64,000 bases of DNA from Mesobacillus subterraneus (GTDB taxonomy: Bacteria > Bacillota > Bacilli > Bacillales > Cytobacillaceae), in NCBI RefSeq assembly GCF_023715485.1, contig NZ_JAMBOF010000008.1:124001-188000 (forward strand), in the 5' to 3' direction. The translations under genes and the position numbers were made by a program. Below, in pieces: positions 18,115-25,946 of this stretch (within the stretch, counting starts at the first letter, position 1; each line of letters opens with the position of its first letter). The notes beneath the pieces were generated by a model. The model saw nothing but the letters and a program-made list of their open reading frames with translations. It was not told the origin of the DNA and ran no database searches.

Positions 18115-18672
18115 TTATGCGCGAGATACGTATGAACTGTCAGTAGTGTTGATGATCAGTCTGTCACCCTGGTTGATGAAGAAAGGAACCTGAACAGAAA
18201 GACCAGTTTCCATGATTGCAGGCTTAGTTCCGCCAGAAGCAGTATCACCTTTGATTCCTGGTTCTGTTTCAGTTACTTCTAACTCAACAGTATTTGGAAG
18301 TTCTACTCCAAGAGTTTCGTGGCCAAATTGCATGATATATACTTCCATGTTTTCCTTAAGGAATTTCAATTCATACTCGATAGAAGCTCCTGGCAATTCG
18401 ATTTGCTCATAGGACTCATTGTCCATGAATACGTGCTGGTCTCCGCTTGCATATAGGTATTGCATTTTGCGGTTTTCGATTTGTGCTTTAGCTACTTTCT
18501 CACCAGCACGGAATGTTTTTTCCTGGATTGCTCCAGTACGAAGATTACGAAGCTTGGAGCGTACAAAAGCTGCTCCTTTTCCTGGCTTTACGTGTTGGAA
18601 ATCAAGTACACGCCAAATGCCATTGTCCACTTCAATTGTTAAACCCGTACGAAAATCGTTAACTGAAATCAT
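18115..18672 (-). CDS. efp: Elongation factor P
   Basis: A 185-residue EF-P. The protein starts [20 protein letters not shown] and contains the domain I loop [18 protein letters not shown], whose lysine is the modified residue in many bacteria, and the domain II/III signatures [19 protein letters not shown] rescues ribosomes stalled on polyproline. The ATG at 18,672 follows AGGAGG; the 22 extra upstream codons are not part of the gene. It follows the pepQ-like gene by 22 bp, as in B. subtilis. Confidence 0.97.
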   Translation of the reverse strand: MISVNDFRTGLTIEVDNGIWRVLDFQHVKPGKGAAFVRSKLRNLRTGAIQEKTFRAGEKVAKAQIENRKMQYLYASGDQHVFMDNESYEQIELPGASIEYELKFLKENMEVYIMQFGHETLGVELPNTVELEVTETEPGIKGDTASGGTKPAIMETGLSVQVPFFINQGDRLIINTTDSSYVSRA

Positions 18673-18694
18673 TGTTAGTCCTCCTAGTGTCGTC

Positions 18695-19756
18695 TTAAAG
18701 TATGATGAGTTCTTTAGTAGAATGTGTAAGGGACTCATTATGGTCCAGTGTAATTACGGTATCGTCCTCAATCCTTACTCCGCCAAGGCCAGCAATATAG
18801 ATTCCCGGCTCCACTGTCACAACCATTCCTGGTTCAAGGACTGTATCTGATCTGAATGAAAGACCAGGTCCTTCGTGTACTTCGAGGCCGATTCCATGTC
18901 CTGTGGAATGTCCGAAATATTCGCCATAGCCTTTTTCGGTAATAAAGTTTCTTGTAAGCGCATCGGCTTCTCTGCCAGTCATGCCTGGCTTAATGCCTGC
19001 CATGCCACGCAGCTGGGCTTCAAGAACGATATCGTAAATTTCTTTCATCTTGTCCCCAGGGCTGCCGACAGCTAATGTACGCGTAATATCAGATACATAC
19101 CCTTTATAATATGCACCATAATCAAGGGTTACCATGTCACCCGTTTCAATCACCTTGTCACTTGCCACACCGTGCGGAAGGGCTGAACGATAGCCTGAGG
19201 CTACAATGATATCAAATGAAGAAGAAGTAGCTCCTTGTTTTCTCATAAAGAATTCAAGTTCATTTGACACCTCGAGCTCTGTTCTTCCTGGACGGATAAA
19301 CTCAAGTATATGTGTAAACGCAGCATCTGCTATAGCTGCTGCTTCCTTTAATATCTTAATCTCTGAATCGGTCTTAATCAAGCGTAACTTTTCAATTTCA
19401 CCTGATACAGGCACAAGCTCAGCTTCAATACCCTTATCAAATGTTTTATATGAAGAATATGTAACATGGTTTTCCTCGAACCCAAGCTTTTTGATTCCCA
19501 GATTTTTGGCCTGAGCAGCGACTTCGTCCTGGATCAATCCTTTATGAAGGACAACTTCGTAGCCTTCGCATTGCTTTGCAGCCTGCTCTGTATAACGGAA
19601 ATCTGTAATAAACAACGCTTTTTCAGCACTGATTAATACCATGCCTGCAGAACCTGTGAAACCGGTCATATACCTGCGGTTGAAATCGCTTGTGACAAGC
19701 ATGCCATCTATACCGAGATTTGCAAAACTTTCTCGCAATTTTTGAATTTTTTCCAT
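18695..19756 (-). CDS. yqhT: M24 family Xaa-Pro peptidase (YqhT)
   Basis: A 353-residue creatinase/aminopeptidase-type metallopeptidase. N-terminal creatinase domain (residues 1-130), then a pita-bread domain with the metal ligands in [19 protein letters not shown] (two Asp), [17 protein letters not shown] (His) and [16 protein letters not shown] (two Glu). It cleaves Xaa-Pro bonds in peptides. The ATG at 19,756 has GGAGG upstream and lies 4 bp after aroQ. Conserved neighbour of efp in Bacillus, which fits since both deal with proline. Confidence 0.93.
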   Translation of the reverse strand: MEKIQKLRESFANLGIDGMLVTSDFNRRYMTGFTGSAGMVLISAEKALFITDFRYTEQAAKQCEGYEVVLHKGLIQDEVAAQAKNLGIKKLGFEENHVTYSSYKTFDKGIEAELVPVSGEIEKLRLIKTDSEIKILKEAAAIADAAFTHILEFIRPGRTELEVSNELEFFMRKQGATSSSFDIIVASGYRSALPHGVASDKVIETGDMVTLDYGAYYKGYVSDITRTLAVGSPGDKMKEIYDIVLEAQLRGMAGIKPGMTGREADALTRNFITEKGYGEYFGHSTGHGIGLEVHEGPGLSFRSDTVLEPGMVVTVEPGIYIAGLGGVRIEDDTVITLDHNESLTHSTKELIIL

Positions 19757-19760
19757 AACC

Positions 19761-20207
19761 CTATTCCTCCCCTTTTTCTTCCCTTTTGAATGCTTCAAGC
19801 GCCAATTCATAGCCAAGCAGGCCAAGTCCGGCAATCTGTCCTTTTGAGACGGGAGCAATCACCGATTTGTGCCTGAACGCTTCTCTTTCATAAACATTTG
19901 AAATATGTACTTCGATAACGGGACAGTTTATTCCTGCTATCGCATCCCTGATTGCATAGCTGTAATGCGTATATGCTCCAGGATTAAATATAATGCCATC
20001 TATACCAGTGTCCTCCGCCTCATGGAGTTTGTCAATCAATTCCCCTTCATGATTGGATTGGAAACAGATGATCTCTATCTGGCTTTTAACGCCCAGTTCA
20101 ACCATCCTGTCCTCCAAATCCCTTAACGTACTGACACCATATATTCCTGGCTCTCTCTTCCCCAGGCGATTCAGATTAGGACCGTTAAGCAAAAGTATTT
20201 TTTTCAT
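19761..20207 (-). CDS. aroQ: 3-dehydroquinate dehydratase, type II
   Basis: A 148-residue type II dehydroquinase (yqhS in B. subtilis) of the shikimate pathway. LLLNGPNLNRLGKREPGIYG carries the catalytic tyrosine, GIIFNPGAYTHYSYAI and VIEVHISN carry the conserved asparagine and histidine, and EAFRHKSV closes the substrate site. It is the first gene of aroQ-yqhT-efp and starts 14 bp after a terminator-like hairpin. Confidence 0.96.
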   Translation of the reverse strand: MKKILLLNGPNLNRLGKREPGIYGVSTLRDLEDRMVELGVKSQIEIICFQSNHEGELIDKLHEAEDTGIDGIIFNPGAYTHYSYAIRDAIAGINCPVIEVHISNVYEREAFRHKSVIAPVSKGQIAGLGLLGYELALEAFKREEKGEE

Positions 20208-20221
20208 ATAAAGGCTCCCGT

Positions 20222-20251
20222 AAAAAAAAGAATGTTCAATAAGAACATTCT
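20222..20251 (-). terminator. Terminator or attenuator immediately before aroQ
   Basis: On the minus strand AGAATGTTC and GAACATTCT form a perfect 9-bp stem with a five-base loop followed by seven to eight T, then only 14 bases to the aroQ start. It can end the yqhR transcript, but because it is so close to aroQ it may also act as a leader attenuator. A possible -10 (TAGAAT) overlaps its upstream arm. Confidence 0.75.
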
Positions 20252-20287
20252 ATCACAACTATTTTAACGAAAACTACTTGGATTCGC

Positions 20288-20803
20288 TCAAGAGGTAACT
20301 TCCTTATGATTTTTTCCCCTGTTGCGTATTTCGTTTTCCTCATAGGATATTGAATAGCCTACAAATACTCCATAGAGGACATAAAAGCAAGCAGAGGTAA
20401 TCAGTGTGTTTCTCGAAAGGTCCCAGAATGGTTTTATCCCTGGAAAAATAGGATTAAGAACATAGAATACAAGTAAAAATAGAGCCAACCCAAATGCTGC
20501 TCCTGCCCAAATCGAATTGACCTTTCTCAAAACTGCATAGTACACGAGCGCAGCACCGATAGAAAAAAGACCAATTGCAATTATCGAAATCACCGTGCCA
20601 AGCCACTGCTCTTTCCATTTCCCCAAAGCCCATGGCTCAAGAATGACATTTGGCCTGATTTCCGTAAAGTTGAAGACATAAGCTAAGTAAGCCAGGGAGC
20701 TCCACAAAATCCCGCCGAACAAGCCAGTGATGATCGTCATCATCAGAAAAGACATTGGTTTTTCTCGTTGATTTTGTTCAAGGTTTTCCTGATTTTCTGC
20801 CAT
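20288..20803 (-). CDS. yqhR: YqhR family membrane protein
   Basis: A 171-residue protein with four predicted membrane helices (about 20-42, 65-88, 92-112, 130-150) and charged ends, matching YqhR, which sits beside aroQ in B. subtilis. Function unknown. The ATG at 20,803 has GGAGG seven bases upstream; the GTG at 20,812 overlaps that site. Confidence 0.85.
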   Translation of the reverse strand: MAENQENLEQNQREKPMSFLMMTIITGLFGGILWSSLAYLAYVFNFTEIRPNVILEPWALGKWKEQWLGTVISIIAIGLFSIGAALVYYAVLRKVNSIWAGAAFGLALFLLVFYVLNPIFPGIKPFWDLSRNTLITSACFYVLYGVFVGYSISYEENEIRNRGKNHKEVTS

Positions 20804-21133
20804 TAATTGCACCTCCGTTTTTAGTATGTCCCGGAGAACTAATTCAATTGCATGAACTGGAAAAATTGTCGTGCTAGGATTGTCTTTGATATAGAGGTTT
20901 TTGCTATTTTTTAGTAAAATAAAAATTAAGTATATAAACAGAATTCCAGTGCTTTTGGCAGCCTTGTCAGGCAGAAGGCGATGTGGAGGTTATAATCTCT
21001 CGTTTAAGCATTTCTAAAAAAGGAAAAAGAAGCAGGAGAAGAGTATAAAATCGAAGAATTTGTATAAAGTAAACGATGGCAAGTTTAAAAGACGAAAAAA
21101 ATGCTCATGATGCTTGTAGGGAGGTGGCTTTCT
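20804..21133. other. Divergent intergenic region between yqhR and yqhP
   Basis: 330 bp, AT-rich, without a gene I would support; a 42-codon frame from 21,076 overlaps yqhP and has no ribosome site. In B. subtilis yqhQ occupies this position, so it is absent here. No clear operator seen. Confidence 0.4.
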
Positions 21134-21502
21134 TTGAAGAATCGAACTTCTATGTATATTGTTTCAGGGCTTATTGTCCTTTCTGTTATCGGTATTTTCT
21201 CTAAATTGTGGAACGACCCTGTCGGTGTCTTTAAAACACTGGCTGTAATCGCGGTGATCGGTGCAGTGATTTATTTTCTCGTTAGGCGTTTTTCTGGATC
21301 CAGCCCCGGAAAGCAACACCAGCGAGCATTCCAAAAAGCAGCAAAGCGATCCAAAAAACGATTCCAGGCTAAAGAAGCAAATGTTTCCTCTAAACGTTCA
21401 AAAATCAGATCGCTCGCATCAGCACGGAAGAAAAAAGATGCGTCCCATTTAACCGTCATTGACGGAAAAAAAAGCAAGAAAAAAAATCGGGCTTCGTTTT
21501 AA
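21134..21502 (+). CDS. yqhP: SA1362/YqhP family membrane protein (TTG start)
   Basis: A 122-residue protein with two N-terminal membrane helices (MYIVSGLIVLSVIGIFSKL and a second near 35-55) and a long, very basic lysine/arginine-rich tail. Size, layout and place next to yqhO match YqhP. GGGAGG lies 8 bases before a TTG at 21,134; the upstream ATGs at 21,101 lack a ribosome site. Function unknown; the basic tail could bind RNA, DNA or phospholipid. Confidence 0.8.
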   Translation: MKNRTSMYIVSGLIVLSVIGIFSKLWNDPVGVFKTLAVIAVIGAVIYFLVRRFSGSSPGKQHQRAFQKAAKRSKKRFQAKEANVSSKRSKIRSLASARKKKDASHLTVIDGKKSKKKNRASF

Positions 21503-21518
21503 GCTCGATTTTTTTTAT
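21483..21518 (+). terminator. Terminator overlapping the yqhP end
   Basis: AAATCGGGCTT and AAGCTCGATTT pair (one mismatch/wobble) around CGTTTT and are followed by six or more T. The hairpin begins inside the last codons of yqhP. Confidence 0.75.
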
Positions 21519-21540
21519 TTGTATCATTTAACGCCTTTCC

Positions 21541-22425
21541 CTAATAACACCATGATTTGAAAAATTTATCCGCATTCTTCCTCCCAAGTTCAATCAATTC
21601 TTGCTTTTTTTCATCATTCAGCTGGAATTCTGTTGTCAAATTACCCTCTGTCGGTATGAATATAATATTTTTTTCATGCTTTCGTGAAATATATCTCGAG
21701 TCATGCGCATCCTTCATTGTCTCGAATAGAGCATCGAACATTTGCAATGCATTCTTGATTTTATTCGTTGGCTGCTGTGTTAAGTGATGGCTGAGCTTGA
21801 CACCTAGTACCGGGCGGACCTTTTTGACGTTCTCCTTATCAAACAGCCACATCGGAAAATTGCTCAACACTCCTCCATCCACGACGATATTTGTCCCAAC
21901 ACGATCTCGCAGTTTTACTGGTTCAAAAAAGAAAGGCAGGCTGCAACTCATCCTGATCGCTCTTGCTACCGGAAAAGTTCTTGGGTCTATACCATACTTC
22001 GGCAGGTCATCGGGAAGAATCAAAAGCCGGCCATTCGTTAAATCAGATGCGATTATTCTCAAGGCATCCGGAGCAAGGTCTCCAAACGTGCGCAAACCTC
22101 TTGCTGCCAGCTTTTCAGCAATCCAGCACTCGAGTTCATCACCTTTATAAAGTCCGAGCCTCCAGTATACAAACAGCCATTTAGTCAGCGCTGTTGGAAT
22201 GATCGACTTTCTGGAATCAAGAAATTTTTTCAGATCCAGTTCACCCACAAGTCTGGCCATTTCTGCGCTTGAATAGCCCGCAGCCAGCAGACCTGCAACC
22301 AATGATCCGGCGCTCGTCCCTGCTACCCGCTTGAACCTGAATCCCCTCTGCTCGACTGCAGCACAGGCTCCAATCAATGCAAATCCCTTGATTCCTCCTC
22401 CGGAAAAAACGCCGTCTATATACAT
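21541..22425 (-). CDS. yqhO: Patatin-like phospholipase (YqhO)
   Basis: A 294-residue patatin-family lipid acyl hydrolase. The oxyanion loop is GVFSGGGIKGFALIGA, the nucleophile elbow GTSAGSLVAG, and the catalytic aspartate lies in VDGGVLSNFP. It is soluble and cytosolic. GGGAG lies about nine bases before the ATG at 22,425. It is convergent with yqhP, as expected for the B. subtilis order. Substrate unknown, presumably membrane phospholipid. Confidence 0.92.
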   Translation of the reverse strand: MYIDGVFSGGGIKGFALIGACAAVEQRGFRFKRVAGTSAGSLVAGLLAAGYSSAEMARLVGELDLKKFLDSRKSIIPTALTKWLFVYWRLGLYKGDELECWIAEKLAARGLRTFGDLAPDALRIIASDLTNGRLLILPDDLPKYGIDPRTFPVARAIRMSCSLPFFFEPVKLRDRVGTNIVVDGGVLSNFPMWLFDKENVKKVRPVLGVKLSHHLTQQPTNKIKNALQMFDALFETMKDAHDSRYISRKHEKNIIFIPTEGNLTTEFQLNDEKKQELIELGRKNADKFFKSWCY

Positions 22426-22518
22426 ATGAGCCACTCCCGTCGATGTTATCCCATTGATACATCTTTAAGCGCTCATTTTATAAAATAGTACGGCGTACAA
22501 GTTAAAAATTTTTCTCGT

Positions 22519-23544
22519 TTATGTGAAGTACTGTATCTCCGCTTCAGGGAAAAATGAGTGGATATATCCGCGAATCGTTTCCTCAAGTTCTTTTGCTTCA
22601 TCCGTTTGATAAACGTATTTGCCGATGCCGTAGCGCCCCCATTTGTACTTTCGCTTTTCTTCATTCATTTCAAGCTTCGATTTTGGATAGCGTTTCTGGA
22701 TGACGTTTTTAGCAGGCTTAGTGAATCGGTGCTGAATCAGTTCAAAACTCAATCCAGTAAGATCAACTCCTTGAAGTGAATGGCTAAGCCTTTCAAATAA
22801 TTCGTGATAGCCTTCCCTCCAGCCTTCATGAATATAAATCGGAGCAACGATGAAGCCAAGTGGATAACCCGCTCCCGCCACTTTCCTTGCTGCTTCAAGC
22901 CTTTCGTCAAAAGAAGAAGTCCCTGGTTCAAAATGCTTGATGACGTAACGAGCATTGACACTGAAACGGAATCTGGTTTTGCCATTATGCTTTGCATCAA
23001 GCAAATGGTCGACGTGATGATACTTTGTTACGAACCGCAATTGGCCATATTCAGTCTGGCCAATGAATTCGATTGTCTTTTTCAATGCATGCGTCAAATG
23101 ATCGATCCCAACAATGTCCGATGTACAAGCTGCTTCAAACCTTGTGATTTCAGGCTTCCTTTCATCCATATATTTTTGGGCCTGCTCGAATATCTCATCG
23201 AGATTCACATAGGTACGGATGTATGGCTTGCTTCCAAGCGTTGTCTGGAGATAACAGTAATGGCAATGTCCCATACAGCCAGTCGCCAGCGGAATGGCGT
23301 ATTCAGCTGACGGCTTGGAAGTGTCGAACTTCAATGTCCTCCTGACACCGACAACGAGAGTCGACTTCGCATTCCGGTATTGCTGCAAGTCATTTTCACC
23401 CGGAATCCCTCGGACCTGGTTATGAGAAGTTGTCTCCCTGATTTCAAGCCCCATCTTTTCAAACTTTTCCTTTAGCTCACGGCCAAGGGGATATTCCAGC
23501 GCCTGTGGCTCAATGTAGACAAGCTGCGGTACAAATGCTTTCAT
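22519..23544 (-). CDS. splB: Spore photoproduct lyase
   Basis: A 341-residue radical SAM enzyme that repairs the spore photoproduct during germination. The iron-sulphur motif is CMGHCHYCYL (CxxxCxxC) near residue 90, preceded by the SPL-specific ATGCMGHC context, and the C-terminal half has YVIKHFEPGTSSFDERLEAA. Length matches the B. subtilis enzyme (342). No splA precedes it in the window. Confidence 0.96.
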   Translation of the reverse strand: MKAFVPQLVYIEPQALEYPLGRELKEKFEKMGLEIRETTSHNQVRGIPGENDLQQYRNAKSTLVVGVRRTLKFDTSKPSAEYAIPLATGCMGHCHYCYLQTTLGSKPYIRTYVNLDEIFEQAQKYMDERKPEITRFEAACTSDIVGIDHLTHALKKTIEFIGQTEYGQLRFVTKYHHVDHLLDAKHNGKTRFRFSVNARYVIKHFEPGTSSFDERLEAARKVAGAGYPLGFIVAPIYIHEGWREGYHELFERLSHSLQGVDLTGLSFELIQHRFTKPAKNVIQKRYPKSKLEMNEEKRKYKWGRYGIGKYVYQTDEAKELEETIRGYIHSFFPEAEIQYFT

Positions 23545-23602
23545 TTCGGTTTCCTCATTTCACTCCATAATTACATATTGTTATTATGGACAGAAATGCA
23601 GA

Positions 23603-23638
23603 AAGAGGATGAGAAAAATATTTCCATCCTCTTTCGTT
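23603..23638. terminator. Hairpin after nrdJ
   Basis: AGAAAGAGGATG and CATCCTCTTTC form a stem of about 11 bp between the convergent-in-direction genes nrdJ and splB (both leftward). The T run is weak, so function as a terminator is likely but not certain. Confidence 0.5.
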
Positions 23639-23642
23639 AATC

Positions 23643-24761
23643 TTATAAACCGCACTTCAACTGTGCATTACAGTTTGTACAAGTATTGCATCCGCCGATT
23701 TCTTTTACCTCGCCTTTGCGGCAAACCGGGCATGTGTTTCCGACTTCAGAGCCGATCGTCACGTTTGTGGAACGCAATTCGTGGATCGTATCTACCAAGA
23801 CAACATGCTGCTTTTGTTTTTCTTTCTTATCGATTACTTCTTCCATCGTGTTCTCTTCCGCTTTAAGCGTTAATACCTGTGAATCGCGGGAGCCGTCAAC
23901 ATAAACAGTTCCGCCTTTTGCTCCGCCTTTATACAGACGCTCATATACCTTTTCAACCTGCTCGACGCTGTATCCCTTCGGCGCATTGACCGTTTTACTG
24001 ATCGAGCTGTCAATCCATCGCTGGATGACACACTGCACATCAGCGTGTGCTTCAGGCGCCAATTCCATTGCTGACACGAACCAGTTCGGCAGGTTTTCAG
24101 CATCAGCGTCAGGATTGCGGTCAAGATATTCCTGAACGATATCTGCCTTCACTTCAATGAATTTGCCAAGACGGCCGCTACGGAAGTAGGAGAAGCTGAA
24201 GTATGGTTCAAGGCCTGTACTGACCCCAACCATTGTCCCAGTTGATCCCGTGGGAGCAACAGTTAGCAAGTGCGAGTTGCGAATTCCATTCTCAAGAATT
24301 GACCCACGAATATCTTCAGGCATTTTCTTCATGAAGCCAGTGTTTGTGAATGCCTTGCGCAGTCTGTTTGTTTCATCTTCTGTTCCACCCTGAAGGAATG
24401 GGAAGCTGCCTTTTTCCTTGCCTAGTTCTACAGATGCTCTGTAGGCAGAAGTCGCGATTGTCTCAAATACCATATCGACAAGCTTGTTTCCTTCTTCAGA
24501 GCCGTATTCCGTTTCACAGTAGATCAGAAGGTCGTGCAGTCCCATAACGCCTAAGCCAACACGGCGTTCGCCAAGAGCTTGCCTTTTATTATCTTCAAGG
24601 AAGTAAGGAGTCGCATCGATGACATTATCCTGCATGCGCACACCCACTTCAACAGTACGCTTCAATTTTTCAAAGTTAACCGTTTTTGTTTCCTTGTCCG
24701 CCATTTCTGCAAGGTTAACGGCAGCAAGGTTGCAGACAGAGTTTGGTGCAAGAGGCTGTTC
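23643..24761 (-). CDS. nrdJ: Adenosylcobalamin-dependent ribonucleotide reductase NrdJ, exon 2
   Basis: The second exon, 372 codons, of a class II ribonucleotide reductase. It resumes with EQPLAPNSVCNLAAVNLAEM, completing the active-site motif NPCGEQ that is cut by the intron. Further signatures are GVMGLHDLLIY, LTVAPTGSTGTMVGVSTGLE and NAPKGYSVEQVEKVYERLYK. The C-terminus has the zinc/redox cysteine cluster CPVCRKGEVKEIGGC and CTNC plus a last KCGL. Spliced exons give about 852 residues, a normal length for the Bacillus enzyme. The apparent ATG of this part belongs to the intron end and is not a start. Confidence 0.93.
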   Translation of the reverse strand, partial: EQPLAPNSVCNLAAVNLAEMADKETKTVNFEKLKRTVEVGVRMQDNVIDATPYFLEDNKRQALGERRVGLGVMGLHDLLIYCETEYGSEEGNKLVDMVFETIATSAYRASVELGKEKGSFPFLQGGTEDETNRLRKAFTNTGFMKKMPEDIRGSILENGIRNSHLLTVAPTGSTGTMVGVSTGLEPYFSFSYFRSGRLGKFIEVKADIVQEYLDRNPDADAENLPNWFVSAMELAPEAHADVQCVIQRWIDSSISKTVNAPKGYSVEQVEKVYERLYKGGAKGGTVYVDGSRDSQVLTLKAEENTMEEVIDKKEKQKQHVVLVDTIHELRSTNVTIGSEVGNTCPVCRKGEVKEIGGCNTCTNCNAQLKCGL

Positions 24762-25946
24762 CATTTTGTTATCCTAAAGGCTTTTTATCCCTTAGTTCTA
24801 ACGGTTCCTTTTCCCGTTAGTTCAGCATATCTTTTCATTACACACACTTTTCATAAATAATAGGAGCTCTTTTCTTCCTCGATCTACTTCAAAAACAGCT
24901 TTAGAAATTACCCTTAAATCTTTAACTCCAAATGAATTTTCAATTTGGTCAAGCATACTACTAATTGTAGTACTGACCTTATTTAAGGGAGTACTTAAAA
25001 CTAAACTTGAATTGGCAATTGACCATTCGACAATGAATTGCTTAATTTCTCCATGAAGAACCTTTCTCTTGTTAACATATATGTTAGTTGCATTTTGAAT
25101 TGCACTTTTTCCAGCACATACTTTATTACAAAACTTCTTAGGGGAACTTACAAGGGTTATAAACTCGGAGTTGCAAATCAAGCATCTTCTTTTTTCCCTC
25201 GGAGTTTTGATCTTGCCTTTTTGTGAAAGACCTGATTTTTTTAACCCGTCTAACATTCTTTGTTTTGCTCGACTATTAGAATTCCATAATTGTTTTGTAT
25301 GCTCCCCGATTTTTCTCTTAGTAGCTGGAGAATGTTTTATATTAAAGTGCCCATTCAATGACCCTGATAACGATTTGTTAATAGTAGTATCTTTTGATTT
25401 AATCCATTTCGTTATAACAGAGTTTAAAGTGAAAGGTAGGTATTCATATAAGTTTAAAAGTTCTTCATAGGAAATCAATTCACTATCTATTCCATGTAGA
25501 GTTTTTATTCTTTCTAAAGCCATCCTGGCGCATTTTTTAGCTTCTCTGTTCCGAGATTTTATTTCAACAATCTTTGACAAAGAGCCATTTTGATCGAAAA
25601 TGAAAAAATCAGGTTTATAAATCTTATATCCTATATCAAAGGTTTTTGCTTCATATGTCCAATTCACCTTATGATAGTCAAGATATATGGCGTATGCATA
25701 CTCATAGGAACTTCTAAGATAGAATCCTTTATAGTAGCCTGCATAGCCTCTATTCATAAAAACCTCTCCATTTTTTTGTGGTGTAATGTTGCGGCCTCGT
25801 GGATGGATTATATTCTGCTATCGCAGGTTCACCATCTATGCGTTGCCCCTGACCTTGTTTTTACCCAAGACCTTCGGTTCGGATTCCCATCTCAGGGTTC
25901 CCGCTTTATTCCGCAATTTTTAACGTGAGGCAAACTAAGCTACTCT
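24762..25946 (-). mobile_element. Group I intron in nrdJ
   Basis: A 1,185-base intron between the glycine and glutamate codons of NPCG^EQ. Splicing after GGT at 25,947 and before GAA at 24,761 restores the motif exactly. The 5' exon ends in U and the intron in G, as group I introns require. The guide GCCUCAC (25,925-25,931) pairs with exon GUGUGGU, giving U-G at the splice site. P7 is GCATA (25,837-25,841) with TATGC (24,825-24,829). A 7-bp P9 stem follows (24,798-24,804 with 24,814-24,820). The core is split by an endonuclease gene. Confidence 0.88.
24822..25757 (-). CDS. Intron-encoded homing endonuclease (PD-(D/E)XK type, NUMOD3, zinc finger)
   Basis: A 311-residue protein inside the nrdJ intron. 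The N-terminal domain has SSYEYAYAIYLD, YKPDFFIF and KIVEIKSR, the pattern of a PD-(D/E)XK nuclease. Residues about 130-175 (HFNIKHSPATKRKIGEHTKQ) look like NUMOD3 DNA-binding repeats. A CxxC...CxxxC zinc-binding module follows (CLICNSEF, FCNKVCAG near 190-215), and the C-terminal 90 residues are helical. GGAGAGG precedes the ATG. Its last codons and stop lie within the ribozyme P7 3' strand. Base composition is more AT-rich than nrdJ. It would cut intron-free nrdJ alleles at the insertion site. Confidence 0.82.
   Translation of the reverse strand: MNRGYAGYYKGFYLRSSYEYAYAIYLDYHKVNWTYEAKTFDIGYKIYKPDFFIFDQNGSLSKIVEIKSRNREAKKCARMALERIKTLHGIDSELISYEELLNLYEYLPFTLNSVITKWIKSKDTTINKSLSGSLNGHFNIKHSPATKRKIGEHTKQLWNSNSRAKQRMLDGLKKSGLSQKGKIKTPREKRRCLICNSEFITLVSSPKKFCNKVCAGKSAIQNATNIYVNKRKVLHGEIKQFIVEWSIANSSLVLSTPLNKVSTTISSMLDQIENSFGVKDLRVISKAVFEVDRGRKELLLFMKSVCNEKIC

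Noticed and set aside
22473-22664. 63-codon frame overlapping the end of splB
   Set aside because: Alternative-frame shadow of splB with no ribosome site.
24735-24764. Independent start of the nrdJ C-terminal part at the ATG near 24,764
   Set aside because: The ATG is formed by the intron end; splicing restores the NPCGEQ motif exactly and there is no ribosome site.
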